Notes under the pieces: generated by a model
Seen by the model: only the letters and a program-made list of their open reading frames with translations
The model's database searches: none
What the model was told of the DNA's origin: nothing
Assembly (NCBI RefSeq): GCF_000374025.1
Contig: NZ_KB893172.1
Coordinates: 1 to 64,000, forward strand
DNA length: 64,000 nucleotides
Direction: 5' to 3'
Origin: Spirosoma panaciterrae DSM 21099
GTDB lineage: Bacteria > Bacteroidota > Bacteroidia > Cytophagales > Spirosomataceae
In this document: positions 1 through 8,403 of the stretch, piece by piece
Layout: each line of letters starts with the position of its first letter
Position numbering within the stretch: position 1 is the stretch's first letter
Position numbers and translations under genes: made by a program

Positions 1-286
1 ATGGCAGTGTCTACAAAGCATGGCGGAAGCTGATAATCCCTATCAAAACGCGCATGCTGAGTCTTTTTGGGGACGCTTAAAAGCCGAGTTGCTGGAGGAT
101 GGCTGTTTTATGAGTCTAGATGATGCCCGTGCTGAGTTGTTTAACTATATTGAAGGGTATTATAACGTGCGTCGGCTGCACTCGTCGTTAGGCTACCGTT
201 CACCGATTGACTTTGAAAACCAATTTTATCAAACTGTTTTGTCAAACTCTCATAAGTAAAGTGTCCGGCTAAACGGGACCACCCCA
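1..286 (+). mobile_element. IS3-family insertion sequence, right end (partial)
   Basis: The 3' end of a transposase gene is followed by 27 bases ending in a sequence that looks like an IS3-type terminal repeat (GTGTCCGGCTAAACGGGACC at 261-280, then ACCCCA). The left end lies outside the window, so the partner repeat and target duplication cannot be checked and the exact boundary is an estimate. The element borders an accessory island carrying a restriction-modification enzyme. Confidence 0.65.
2..259 (+). CDS. IS3-family transposase OrfB, C-terminal fragment
   Basis: This is the C-terminal end of an IS3-type DDE transposase (integrase core, rve family), open through the left window edge. The stretch DNPYQNAHAESFWGRLKAEL carries the conserved third catalytic glutamate (in AESFW) with a basic residue seven positions on. 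It is followed by the typical FNYIEGYYNVRRLHSSLGY motif near the C-terminus. The protein would cut and join DNA at the IS ends. An ATG at position 20 is internal to the domain and not a real start. Whether the full gene is intact cannot be judged here. Confidence 0.85.
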   Translation, partial: WQCLQSMAEADNPYQNAHAESFWGRLKAELLEDGCFMSLDDARAELFNYIEGYYNVRRLHSSLGYRSPIDFENQFYQTVLSNSHK

Positions 287-381
287 GGGTTACTACAATG
301 ATCTTAAACGACAAATAATCGCCAGCCAATAAGAATTGTTTTTGAGAAAAGCTGAACACAAAAACAGGCTATTAACAGGGT

Positions 382-654
382 ATGCGAGATGATATTTTTA
401 AAGATGGAGTAGAAACCCGATTTCAGAAGGGGCAAAGTGGTAACCCGAAAGGCCGACCTAAAGGCAGTAAAAGCAAAGCCAAAATGATACGGCGTTGTTT
501 GGGCGTGAGTACTAAAGTCGACCACTCGGTCAAAGGCGAACAAATTTCGCTGAGCGTTGAAGAGTTAATAACGCTGGCAATCATTGCCAAAGCAATAGAA
601 GGTGATACGAAAGCTTACCGGGCTATTATGGATTCTGCCTACGGTAAGCGATGA
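382..654 (+). CDS. DUF5681 domain-containing small protein
   Basis: A 90-residue basic protein. Its N-terminus carries the motif FQKGQSGNPKGRPKGS (about residues 14-29), the hallmark of DUF5681, a domain common in prophages and genomic islands and of unknown biochemical role. The C-terminal half is predicted helical. It follows the IS end by about 95 bp and precedes the large restriction-modification gene by 265 bp, a gap in which I see no gene. The basic GRPKGSKSKAK stretch suggests nucleic acid contact, but that is inference. I am confident of the domain and not of any function. Confidence 0.75.
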   Translation: MRDDIFKDGVETRFQKGQSGNPKGRPKGSKSKAKMIRRCLGVSTKVDHSVKGEQISLSVEELITLAIIAKAIEGDTKAYRAIMDSAYGKR

Positions 655-919
655 GAAATGACCGCTGCCAAGTGTAATTATACCTTTTGAAAAAGTAGAG
701 TCTAGAAATGCAGCTAATAAGCATAAGAAGGAAATAACGACAACGATCAGTATTCAGATAACGAATTAGGCTTTCATATCACTCAACATGTACCTGATAA
801 TCAGTATCAGATTCCTATTAAAGAATAATATAGCTATTGTTGAGCGATAACTAAACTCGCTTTTGAGGATAGCAACATTTACCTTTATCGTTGGCAAACC
901 GAATCCACTAAAAATATAA

Positions 920-3900
920 ATGGCGAGTAATTTTACCACCGTATTAGAGAAGTACCGCAAAATTGCCTTCAGTGAAAAAGATAAAGGTGAGCGTTTTGAA
1001 CGCTTAATGAAAGCTTTTTTACTCACCTATCCTAAGTATGCAGATACGTTCAAGAAGGTATGGCTGTGGAATGAATTTCCAGGCAAAAGTGATTTAGGTA
1101 TTTTCGATACTGGTATTGATCTGGTTGCCCTAACGCATACGGGTGACTATTGGGCAATACAATGCAAATTTTTCAAAGAAGGCGGTGTCATCGACAAACC
1201 GGCTGTAGATACATTTCTTTCCACATCGGCCAGAAGCTTTAAGGGTGAAGATTTAAAAACCCATCATTTTGCTCAACGGCTTTGGATTGATACCACTGGA
1301 AAGCCATTTGGTACGAACGCTGCTGAGGCAACCAAAAATCAGCATATTCCATTTTTGCGGTTATCCCTACTAGAGCTTGCAGAAGCACCATTAGATTGGG
1401 AGAAGCTGGATAATGGTATTTCGGGTGAAGGAGCAAGGACCACCAAAAAACAATTAAGACCACACCAACGGCAAGCATTGATCCAAACTCACGAGCATTT
1501 TAAAACCCACGACAGGGGTAAACTTATTATGGCTTGTGGGACGGGTAAAACCTTCAACTCGTTACGAATTGCCGAAAACGAAACCAACGGAAAGGGCTTC
1601 GTTCTATTCTTGGTGCCTTCCATAGCTTTGTTAGGGCAAACCTTAAATGAATGGTACGCGGATGCCGTAGAGAAAATCAATGCCATTTGTATTTGTTCCG
1701 ACCCGGAGATAACCAAGAACCGAAAGCAACTAGATGATATTGATACCTCATCGGTGGTGGATTTGGCTTTTCCTGCTTCTACCAATGTAGAGAATATCTT
1801 GCATCAGTTCAGCGGCCTGGAAACGAAAGCTAACGCGGGCTTAACCGTTGTATTCTCTACGTATCAGTCCATCGACGTTATTGCCAAAGCACAGAAAGCA
1901 TTAGCGACTACCCTGCCTAAGTATGCTGAATTTGATTTAATCATTTGTGATGAGGCCCACCGAACCACGGGCGTATCGTTGGCAGGAGAGGATGAAAGTG
2001 CTTTTACCAAAGTGCATAATAATGATTTCATCAAGGCGAAGAAACGCCTGTACATGACGGCTACCCCCCGTTTGTACGATGATACAACCAAAAGCAAAGC
2101 AGCCCAGGCAGAAGCCCTGCTTTGTTCGATGGACGATGAAAACCTATACGGAGGGGAAATTTACCGGATTGGCTTTGGTGAAGCGGTCGAAAAAGACTTA
2201 TTGACCGACTACAAAGTACTGATTCTTACCCTCAACGAAAACGACGTACCACCGGCAGTACAAAAAATGATTGCCGATAAAGAGAGTGAAATCAATACCG
2301 ATGACGCTTCTAAACTTATTGGGACGATCAACGCCCTGTCGAAACAGATTTTAGGCGATGAGGGCATTATTAAGGAAACCGACCCTGAACCAATGCGTAG
2401 GGCGGTGGCTTTCTGCCAGAGTATTGCCGCATCCCGAAAAATAACAGCAATCTATAACACAGCTTCAGTACCTTACATTTCAGAATTACCCGACGAGAAA
2501 AAACACCAAATGCAGTCCGTAGCATCCCGGCATATTGATGGGACAATGGATGCTACGCAACGGAACGAGTTACTTGCCTGGTTAAAGGCTGAACCTGAAG
2601 AAAACGAGTGCCGAATACTGACCAATGTACGCTGTTTAAGTGAGGGCGTTGATGTGCCTTCCTTGGATGCTGTTTTGTTCCTTTCCGCCCGAAACTCACA
2701 AGTAGACGTAGTGCAATCCGTTGGACGGGTTATGCGTAAATCACCAGGTAAAAAATACGGCTATATCATTATCCCTATCGTTGTACCGGCTGATGTGGAA
2801 GCCGATAAAGCATTAGACGACAACGAACGCTATAAAGTCGTCTGGACCGTATTAAACGCCTTACGAGCGCACGATGACCGCTTTAACGCGACCGTCAATA
2901 AAATAGAACTTAACAAAAACAAACCCGAACAGATTCTAGTCGGTCGTCCCGAATTTTCCTTTGACGAACGAGGCAATCCGATTTATCCCGATGATATAGA
3001 TAATGGGGCAAGTGCCAAGAATATTTCTGAGCAGCTTACCTTACAGTTTCAGGAATTGCAAACCGTCGTATTTGCCCGCATGGTGAAAAAAGTAGGTGAT
3101 CGACGGTATTGGGAACAATGGGCAAAATCAGTAGCCGAAATTGCCCAACGCCAAACCGAACGCATTACCAAGCTTATTAATGATAATACAAAGCACAATA
3201 AAGTATTTGAGAGTTTCTTAAAAGGTTTACATAAAAATATTAATCCCAGTATTACTCAGGCTGAAGCTATTGAGATGCTTTCACAGCACATCATTACCAA
3301 GCCGGTTTTTGATGCCTTGTTTGAAGGCTATTCATTTGTCCAGCATAACCCAATGAGCCAGAGTATGCAAAAGATGCTGGATCTGCTGGAAGAGCAATCC
3401 TTGGAAAAGGATGCCGAAACCCTGGAGAAGTTCTATCAGTCCGTACAAACCAGAGCAGCCGGAATTGATAATGCCGAGGGTAAGCAAAAGATTATTGTTG
3501 AATTGTACGACAAGTTCTTTAAAACAGCTTTCCCCAAACTGGTAGATAAATTGGGCATTGTGTACACACCCATCGAGGTAGTTGATTTTATCATTCAGTC
3601 GGTGAATGATATTCTCATTCAGGAATTTGGCAGAAGCATTTCCGACGAGAATATTCACGTACTAGACCCGTTCACAGGGACCGGTACGTTTATTACCCGA
3701 CTGTTACAAAGCGGCTTGATCAAGCAGGAAGACTTAGAACGCAAATACCGGAACGAATTACACGCTAATGAACTGGTTTTACTGGCCTATTACATTGCAT
3801 CAGTAAACATTGAAAATGCGTTTCACGATGCGACTGAAGACCCGGATGATGGAATAGGCAGAGGTAATTACATTCCGTTTGAAGGTATTTGCTTAACCGA

Positions 3901-5833
3901 TACCTTTCAATTGGGAGAAACAGTCGACGGGGAAAAACTCTTCTCTGATATGTTCCCCCAAAACTCTAAACGGGTGCAACGTCAGCAGAATGCGCCGATA
4001 CGTATCATTTTGGGCAACCCGCCTTATTCAGTGGGACAAGATTCCGCCAATGATAATGCACAAAACCAAAAGTATTTAAAATTAGATGGACGTATTGCGT
4101 CCACCTATGCTGCACTAACTAATGCGACTAATAAGAATTCATTATATAATTCATATATGAAGGCCTTCCGGTGGAGTTCAGACAGACTTGATAAAGCAGG
4201 AGGTATCATCTGTTTCGTAACTGATGGTGGCTGGATTGATAATAACTCTCATGATGGTTTTCGTAAAACTTTAGAAAAGGAATTTACATCCATTTACATA
4301 TTTAATTTAAGAGGTGATCAGCGTACTAGTGGCGAATTGAGTAGAAAAGAAGGTGGTAAAATATTTGGTAGTGGTAGCCGTTCCCCGATAGCTATTACCT
4401 TGTTAGTTAAAAATCCTGCTGTTGAAATAGATAAGGCAATTATCCATTACCACAACATTGGTGATTATCTGAGCCGGGAAGAAAAACTAAAAAGGGTTCA
4501 GGGTTTCAAAAGCTTCACCAATATAAAGTTAGAATTAGCCACATTACAACCTAATGAACACGGCGATTGGATTAGTTTAAGAAATGGTAATTTTAGCACG
4601 TTTATTCCTCTAGGAGACAAGGATAATAAAACCAATAAGAGTACATTTTTTGTGCCCTTCTATGGTCGTGGACTTGCTACAACGAGGGATGCTTGGTGCT
4701 ATAATTCGAGCATCCTTTTATTGAAGGAAAATATTACTAAGACGATTGACTTTTACAACAATGAAATGTTTTCTTTTTGGGCAAATAACATAAAATCAGA
4801 AAAGAATCAGCAAGCGATTGTTGCCTTAATTCGCAAGACCGTTACTTACAATAATAAAAAGTTTAGCTGGTCTGATAACCCAATACTCGACATTGCTAGG
4901 AAAAAAGTAATTCACTATAATGAAACTTCATTTGCTGTTAGTTTATATCGTCCATTTTTTAAGCAAAGAGTCTATTTTAGTCGTGATCTGAATGAGAGAG
5001 TCTATCAACTTCCCAAACTTTTTCCAAATTCATCTCTTAAGAATTTGGTCATATGTGTTTCTGGATTAGGAGGAAGTAAAGAAAATACAACTATCATAAC
5101 CAATTTTATTCCAGACTTAAATTGTTTGGATTCAGGAACGCAATGCTTTCCCCTATATTACTATGAAGAAAACAATGCTATACAAAAAAGCTTGTTTGAT
5201 GATGCCAATGAACATCAATACATTCGCAAAGATGGTGTAAGTAATTTTATATTTGAACGAGCGCAAAAGCAGTACGGTAAGAACGTAACGAAAGAAGATA
5301 TTTTCTACTATGTGTATGGTTTCCTGCATAGCAAGGAATACCGGGAAACCTTTTCCAATGATTTAAAGAAAATGCTGCCCCGTCTGCCCTTGGTAGAGGA
5401 TGTACGGGATTTTTGGGCGTTCAGCAAAGCCGGTCGCAAATTAGCCGAATTGCACTTAAACTACGAAACCTTAGCCCCTTATCCCGATGTGAAAGTTGCT
5501 GGTGATAACGGCTATTATACCGTTGACAAAATGCGTTTTCCTAAGAAAGGGCAAATAGATACGATTATCTTTAACAGCAAAATCACTATTAGCAACATTC
5601 CGGCAAAGGCGTATGAATACGTTGTAAACGGCAAATCCGCTATTGAATGGATAATGGAACGCTATCAAGTTACGACGCACAAAGACAGCGGCATTACCAA
5701 CAACCCCAATGATTGGGCAACTGAGCAAAATAAACCGCGTTACATACTGGATTTACTATTAAGCATCGTAAACGTCAGTGTGCAAACCGTTGATATTGTA
5801 GAGGGCTTACCTAAACTGGGTTTTGAAGATTAA
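920..5833 (+). CDS. Type ISP-like single-chain restriction-modification enzyme
   Basis: A 1637-residue protein combining nuclease, SF2 translocase and adenine-N6 methyltransferase, the layout and size of Type ISP enzymes such as LlaGI/LlaBIII. An Mrr-like nuclease is at the N-terminus (D67 in FDTGIDLVA, then Q81 and K83 in QCK). Helicase motifs follow: Walker A ACGTGKT at 205-211, DEAH at 344-347, and TATPRLY soon after. The methyltransferase has motif I DPFTGTGTF from D916 and motif IV NPPY at 1033-1036. The region after NPPY should be the target recognition domain. No separate specificity subunit is needed. All key motifs look intact, so it is probably active defence against foreign DNA. 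The codons after NPPY are visibly more AT-rich than the flanks. Confidence 0.92.
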   Translation: MASNFTTVLEKYRKIAFSEKDKGERFERLMKAFLLTYPKYADTFKKVWLWNEFPGKSDLGIFDTGIDLVALTHTGDYWAIQCKFFKEGGVIDKPAVDTFLSTSARSFKGEDLKTHHFAQRLWIDTTGKPFGTNAAEATKNQHIPFLRLSLLELAEAPLDWEKLDNGISGEGARTTKKQLRPHQRQALIQTHEHFKTHDRGKLIMACGTGKTFNSLRIAENETNGKGFVLFLVPSIALLGQTLNEWYADAVEKINAICICSDPEITKNRKQLDDIDTSSVVDLAFPASTNVENILHQFSGLETKANAGLTVVFSTYQSIDVIAKAQKALATTLPKYAEFDLIICDEAHRTTGVSLAGEDESAFTKVHNNDFIKAKKRLYMTATPRLYDDTTKSKAAQAEALLCSMDDENLYGGEIYRIGFGEAVEKDLLTDYKVLILTLNENDVPPAVQKMIADKESEINTDDASKLIGTINALSKQILGDEGIIKETDPEPMRRAVAFCQSIAASRKITAIYNTASVPYISELPDEKKHQMQSVASRHIDGTMDATQRNELLAWLKAEPEENECRILTNVRCLSEGVDVPSLDAVLFLSARNSQVDVVQSVGRVMRKSPGKKYGYIIIPIVVPADVEADKALDDNERYKVVWTVLNALRAHDDRFNATVNKIELNKNKPEQILVGRPEFSFDERGNPIYPDDIDNGASAKNISEQLTLQFQELQTVVFARMVKKVGDRRYWEQWAKSVAEIAQRQTERITKLINDNTKHNKVFESFLKGLHKNINPSITQAEAIEMLSQHIITKPVFDALFEGYSFVQHNPMSQSMQKMLDLLEEQSLEKDAETLEKFYQSVQTRAAGIDNAEGKQKIIVELYDKFFKTAFPKLVDKLGIVYTPIEVVDFIIQSVNDILIQEFGRSISDENIHVLDPFTGTGTFITRLLQSGLIKQEDLERKYRNELHANELVLLAYYIASVNIENAFHDATEDPDDGIGRGNYIPFEGICLTDTFQLGETVDGEKLFSDMFPQNSKRVQRQQNAPIRIILGNPPYSVGQDSANDNAQNQKYLKLDGRIASTYAALTNATNKNSLYNSYMKAFRWSSDRLDKAGGIICFVTDGGWIDNNSHDGFRKTLEKEFTSIYIFNLRGDQRTSGELSRKEGGKIFGSGSRSPIAITLLVKNPAVEIDKAIIHYHNIGDYLSREEKLKRVQGFKSFTNIKLELATLQPNEHGDWISLRNGNFSTFIPLGDKDNKTNKSTFFVPFYGRGLATTRDAWCYNSSILLLKENITKTIDFYNNEMFSFWANNIKSEKNQQAIVALIRKTVTYNNKKFSWSDNPILDIARKKVIHYNETSFAVSLYRPFFKQRVYFSRDLNERVYQLPKLFPNSSLKNLVICVSGLGGSKENTTIITNFIPDLNCLDSGTQCFPLYYYEENNAIQKSLFDDANEHQYIRKDGVSNFIFERAQKQYGKNVTKEDIFYYVYGFLHSKEYRETFSNDLKKMLPRLPLVEDVRDFWAFSKAGRKLAELHLNYETLAPYPDVKVAGDNGYYTVDKMRFPKKGQIDTIIFNSKITISNIPAKAYEYVVNGKSAIEWIMERYQVTTHKDSGITNNPNDWATEQNKPRYILDLLLSIVNVSVQTVDIVEGLPKLGFED

Positions 5834-5886
5834 TCGCTATCTTCTCTAAGAATTTAGGTTTGTACTGTATAGTAATCCAATTATCT

Positions 5887-6465
5887 ATGGCACGGTTTCC
5901 AACCTTTGAACGAAACTTTAGTGATCTGAAAAAGCTAACCTTAGCCGATCTTAAACGGCTTGGCTTACTAGTTCCTAAACACCGGGCTACAAGTACAATC
6001 AGGTGGACCCGTAGAGGGGAGACAACCGGTACAATAGGCGTTGCAGTTAGTCTGTCCGGTACAGGGGGGTATGTCGAATTAGAATATACATACAACAACC
6101 AGGATCAAATCAACTACCGTATAAACTTGGTACAACAGCCAAGCAACTTAGGTAAGGGGCAAGTATGGTATTTTATCTGTCCGCTGACGGGGGAACGTTG
6201 CCGGGCGCTTTATCAAGTAGGCAAATACTTCGCATCCAGAAAAGCGCAACCGAGAACTTTGTACGAAAGCCAAACGTATTCTAAACATTATCGTTGGCTT
6301 GATAAGGTTTATGGACCTATGTTTAAAGCTGAAAAAGCCTACGAAGAACTTTACAAACCATATGCTAAGAAGCATTATCGAGATAAGCTAACACCTAAAG
6401 CAAGAAAAGTTATGAAATGGGAACGAGCAGCTGCTTTAGGTGAGAATAGAAAGATTGATTTCTAG
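5887..6465 (+). CDS. hypothetical protein next to the Type ISP enzyme
   Basis: I do not recognise a named family. The protein starts at MARFPTFERNF (5887), with an alternative ATG at 5860. Around residues 95-110 it has WYFICPLTGERCRALY, a CP-x4-RC pair resembling half of a zinc-binding knuckle. The C-terminal third is very basic (Y/K-rich, with KHYRDKLTPKARKVMKWER), which suggests nucleic acid binding. It begins about 50 bp after the restriction-modification gene in the same direction, so it may be co-transcribed and accessory to it. That link rests on position only. Confidence 0.7.
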   Translation: MARFPTFERNFSDLKKLTLADLKRLGLLVPKHRATSTIRWTRRGETTGTIGVAVSLSGTGGYVELEYTYNNQDQINYRINLVQQPSNLGKGQVWYFICPLTGERCRALYQVGKYFASRKAQPRTLYESQTYSKHYRWLDKVYGPMFKAEKAYEELYKPYAKKHYRDKLTPKARKVMKWERAAALGENRKIDF

Positions 6466-6505
6466 AACAATATCTTTTTCAAGTTAAAATAGAAATTCAA
6501 TGGCG

Positions 6506-8107
6506 TCAACTGCCTTTTTTTCCATATCTACGAAACGCTTGAATAAATTGATATAAAAAATATCCGATAATTATACGGCTCAAAATGTCTAAAATTCTAG
6601 CCGATCTTGGTATGATATAATCTGCGGGAATTTTCTTCTTATAGTATAAAGTATATAACTGTTCAGGAATATATTCTGCTTTATGTATAGGATTCATAAA
6701 CTCAGGCAGAAAAGACCTTAAGTCAAAGAAGTTTTGTAAACTAGATTCATTAGCAGGAAGGGAAAGCCTATATCCCAAAGCTCTACAATAAAGAATAAAC
6801 AAAATAATTGAAATGGTAAACAGAGAAATAATCCCTCTTTTCCAACTTTGACCATAAAATGAGGATATTTTACTTAGCCATAGATTTATTTTTTCCCAGA
6901 AATTTTCTAAATAATTCAACGATCTAAAATGGGCATCCATTTCCTTTGCATAATAATTCCCCGATTCAACAGTATCACCTCGGCTCTCATAAATTTTCTT
7001 TATTTGACTATATCCTAATCTTTGCTGCTCATAAAGTTCGCTTTTTGAGACTTTATCAAGCTGAATAGAAGCAGGCATATTAGTACCTGCCAAGAATAAT
7101 TCTGTAATTTTAGAGTAGGCGAACTCAAACTTAAAACTAGTTAAATCACACCCAATAAGATCAATTTTTCCAGCGTTTGAGTACATAATAGATAGCTTTG
7201 GCTGACTCTTTACAGCACTATGCATAATAAAATCCAATCTAAGTAAATTCTCAAGACTGGGTCGCTCAAGCCTAGAAATTTCTGGAAAACGTGCTAATTT
7301 TAAAGTTGGATTTATATAAGGATTATTAATAATTTGTTTGAAGCTTATATAACCATGATTATTACAATTAATAAATAGTATCTTGTTAATTTTATTGTCG
7401 GAGAAGTATAGTTTTGAATCTTTATGAATTATTAAATCCTTGAAAATAACTTCGTTAATTATTGAATTACGAATGTTAATATCAACTACAGAATTACTCA
7501 GTAACAGGTATTTGTTTATAAAAACAATACCATAATTATTTTCTGATGAGTTCCCAATTAAAAATCTATTTACTTTAATATCTCTATTATATTCAAATGC
7601 ATCCAAGATCCATGCATGATGTAATAAAAAATCTTTTAGCTCACAATTCTCAATAGAAAATGTCTTTTCAAATACTGATCCTCCCCCAAGTTGAATTTGA
7701 TCATATTTTCCACCAGCTACCCTTACCCACCATTTGAAATAACCTCCACTAAACCTTAATACATTAAAACTGCCCCCTAAAATTTGTATGTAACTCCAAA
7801 AAGTTGCCCCTAAAGTAAAGAACCCAAATTGACCGCCACTTATTTCTATTCTACCTTTAAAAAGCCCTGCCCCTAAATTTATTGACTTATTAAATTTACC
7901 GCCCTTAATAATTATATTTTCATCTGAGAAGAATGACTCTGGTAATTCAATACTTTCATCTATAGTTACATCATCAATAATCACGCATGGATGATCGAAA
8001 TTATCAAATCCGTAAAAGTTTTCATATGTTTTATTTTTCCTGTAAGAGCCATCAATTATACCAATAAACTCTTGTTTAGTCAGTACTTTATTTAAATGGC
8101 TGTACAT
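6506..8107 (-). CDS. beta-helix-repeat membrane protein, AT-rich, unknown function
   Basis: A 533-residue protein. Residues about 60-165 hold four to five repeats of 20-22 residues with the pattern I-x-I-x-GG-x-F followed by L/F-x-GG/GA-x-F (for example IEISGGQFGFFTLGATFW, then IQILGGSFNVLRFSGGYF), as expected for a right-handed beta-helix. After a looser repeat region comes a segment like that of pentapeptide-repeat membrane proteins (YSQIKKIYESRGDTVESGNY, then FYGQSWKRG). A first TM helix is near 430-447 and a second near 500-517. The DNA is clearly more AT-rich than the chromosomal genes to the right, which indicates transfer. It is convergent with the preceding gene and reads away from the tRNA. 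Function unknown; a membrane effector is possible. Confidence 0.75.
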   Translation of the reverse strand: MYSHLNKVLTKQEFIGIIDGSYRKNKTYENFYGFDNFDHPCVIIDDVTIDESIELPESFFSDENIIIKGGKFNKSINLGAGLFKGRIEISGGQFGFFTLGATFWSYIQILGGSFNVLRFSGGYFKWWVRVAGGKYDQIQLGGGSVFEKTFSIENCELKDFLLHHAWILDAFEYNRDIKVNRFLIGNSSENNYGIVFINKYLLLSNSVVDINIRNSIINEVIFKDLIIHKDSKLYFSDNKINKILFINCNNHGYISFKQIINNPYINPTLKLARFPEISRLERPSLENLLRLDFIMHSAVKSQPKLSIMYSNAGKIDLIGCDLTSFKFEFAYSKITELFLAGTNMPASIQLDKVSKSELYEQQRLGYSQIKKIYESRGDTVESGNYYAKEMDAHFRSLNYLENFWEKINLWLSKISSFYGQSWKRGIISLFTISIILFILYCRALGYRLSLPANESSLQNFFDLRSFLPEFMNPIHKAEYIPEQLYTLYYKKKIPADYIIPRSARILDILSRIIIGYFLYQFIQAFRRYGKKGS

Positions 8108-8118
8108 GAATTTACAGA

Positions 8119-8142
8119 AATTCCGTCAACAATTCCGTCAAC
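8119..8142. repeat. tandem 12-bp direct repeat at island edge
   Basis: AATTCCGTCAAC occurs twice back to back (8119-8130 and 8131-8142). It lies between the last island gene and the tRNA terminator. Short direct repeats in this position are often integrase arm-binding sites of elements inserted at tRNA genes, but no integrase is visible in the window, so that role is inferred. Confidence 0.6.
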
Positions 8143-8149
8143 ATAGAAT

Positions 8150-8187
8150 AAAAAAAAGCCCTATAAGTAACTGATTACTAGGGCTTT
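8150..8187 (-). terminator. intrinsic terminator of the tRNA-CAU gene
   Basis: A 9-bp perfect stem (AAAGCCCTA 8155-8163 with TAGGGCTTT 8179-8187) is followed, in the minus direction, by a run of T residues. It sits just 3' of the tRNA gene. Confidence 0.8.
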
Positions 8188-8202
8188 GTGGGGTTTTTTA
8201 TG

Positions 8203-8276
8203 TGGGCCAGGCAGGGCTCGAACCTGCGACTTACTGATTATGAGTCAGGCACTCTAACCGACTGAGTTACAAGCCC
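8203..8276 (-). tRNA. tRNA with CAU anticodon (Met, or Ile2 if modified)
   Basis: A 74-nt cloverleaf with D-stem ACTC/GAGT, anticodon loop CTCATAA (anticodon CAT), five-base variable loop, T-stem GCAGG/CCTGC and loop TTCGAGC. The acceptor stem GGGCTTG/CTGGCCC has a T6:T67 mismatch, and the anticodon stem has a C27:T43 mismatch. Both mismatches are between the 5' and 3' halves. CCA is not encoded. An intrinsic terminator follows. The family could be elongator Met or the lysidine-modified Ile tRNA; I cannot decide from sequence alone. Confidence 0.9.
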
Positions 8277-8391
8277 ATTGCTGATTGATTGCTCAGATTC
8301 AGCAGGGCAAATTTACATATTTTTTGACAGAATGAACAGATTTGACGGGATATTTCAATAACTAAGCCTCTAATCCTGTGTTTCAGTCTGG

Positions 8392-8399
8392 TATATTTG
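8392..8399 (+). promoter_or_regulatory. TAnnTTTG -7 box before the HD gene
   Basis: TATATTTG matches the Bacteroidota -7 consensus and ends only four bases before the ATG at 8404, so transcription would begin at or next to the start codon. No clear -33 TTG is seen. Confidence 0.5.
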
Positions 8400-8403
8400 C
8401 CTA

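Noticed and set aside
654..919. Gap between the DUF5681 gene and the restriction enzyme as a gene remnant
   Set aside because: No frame longer than a few dozen codons shows similarity to a family I know.
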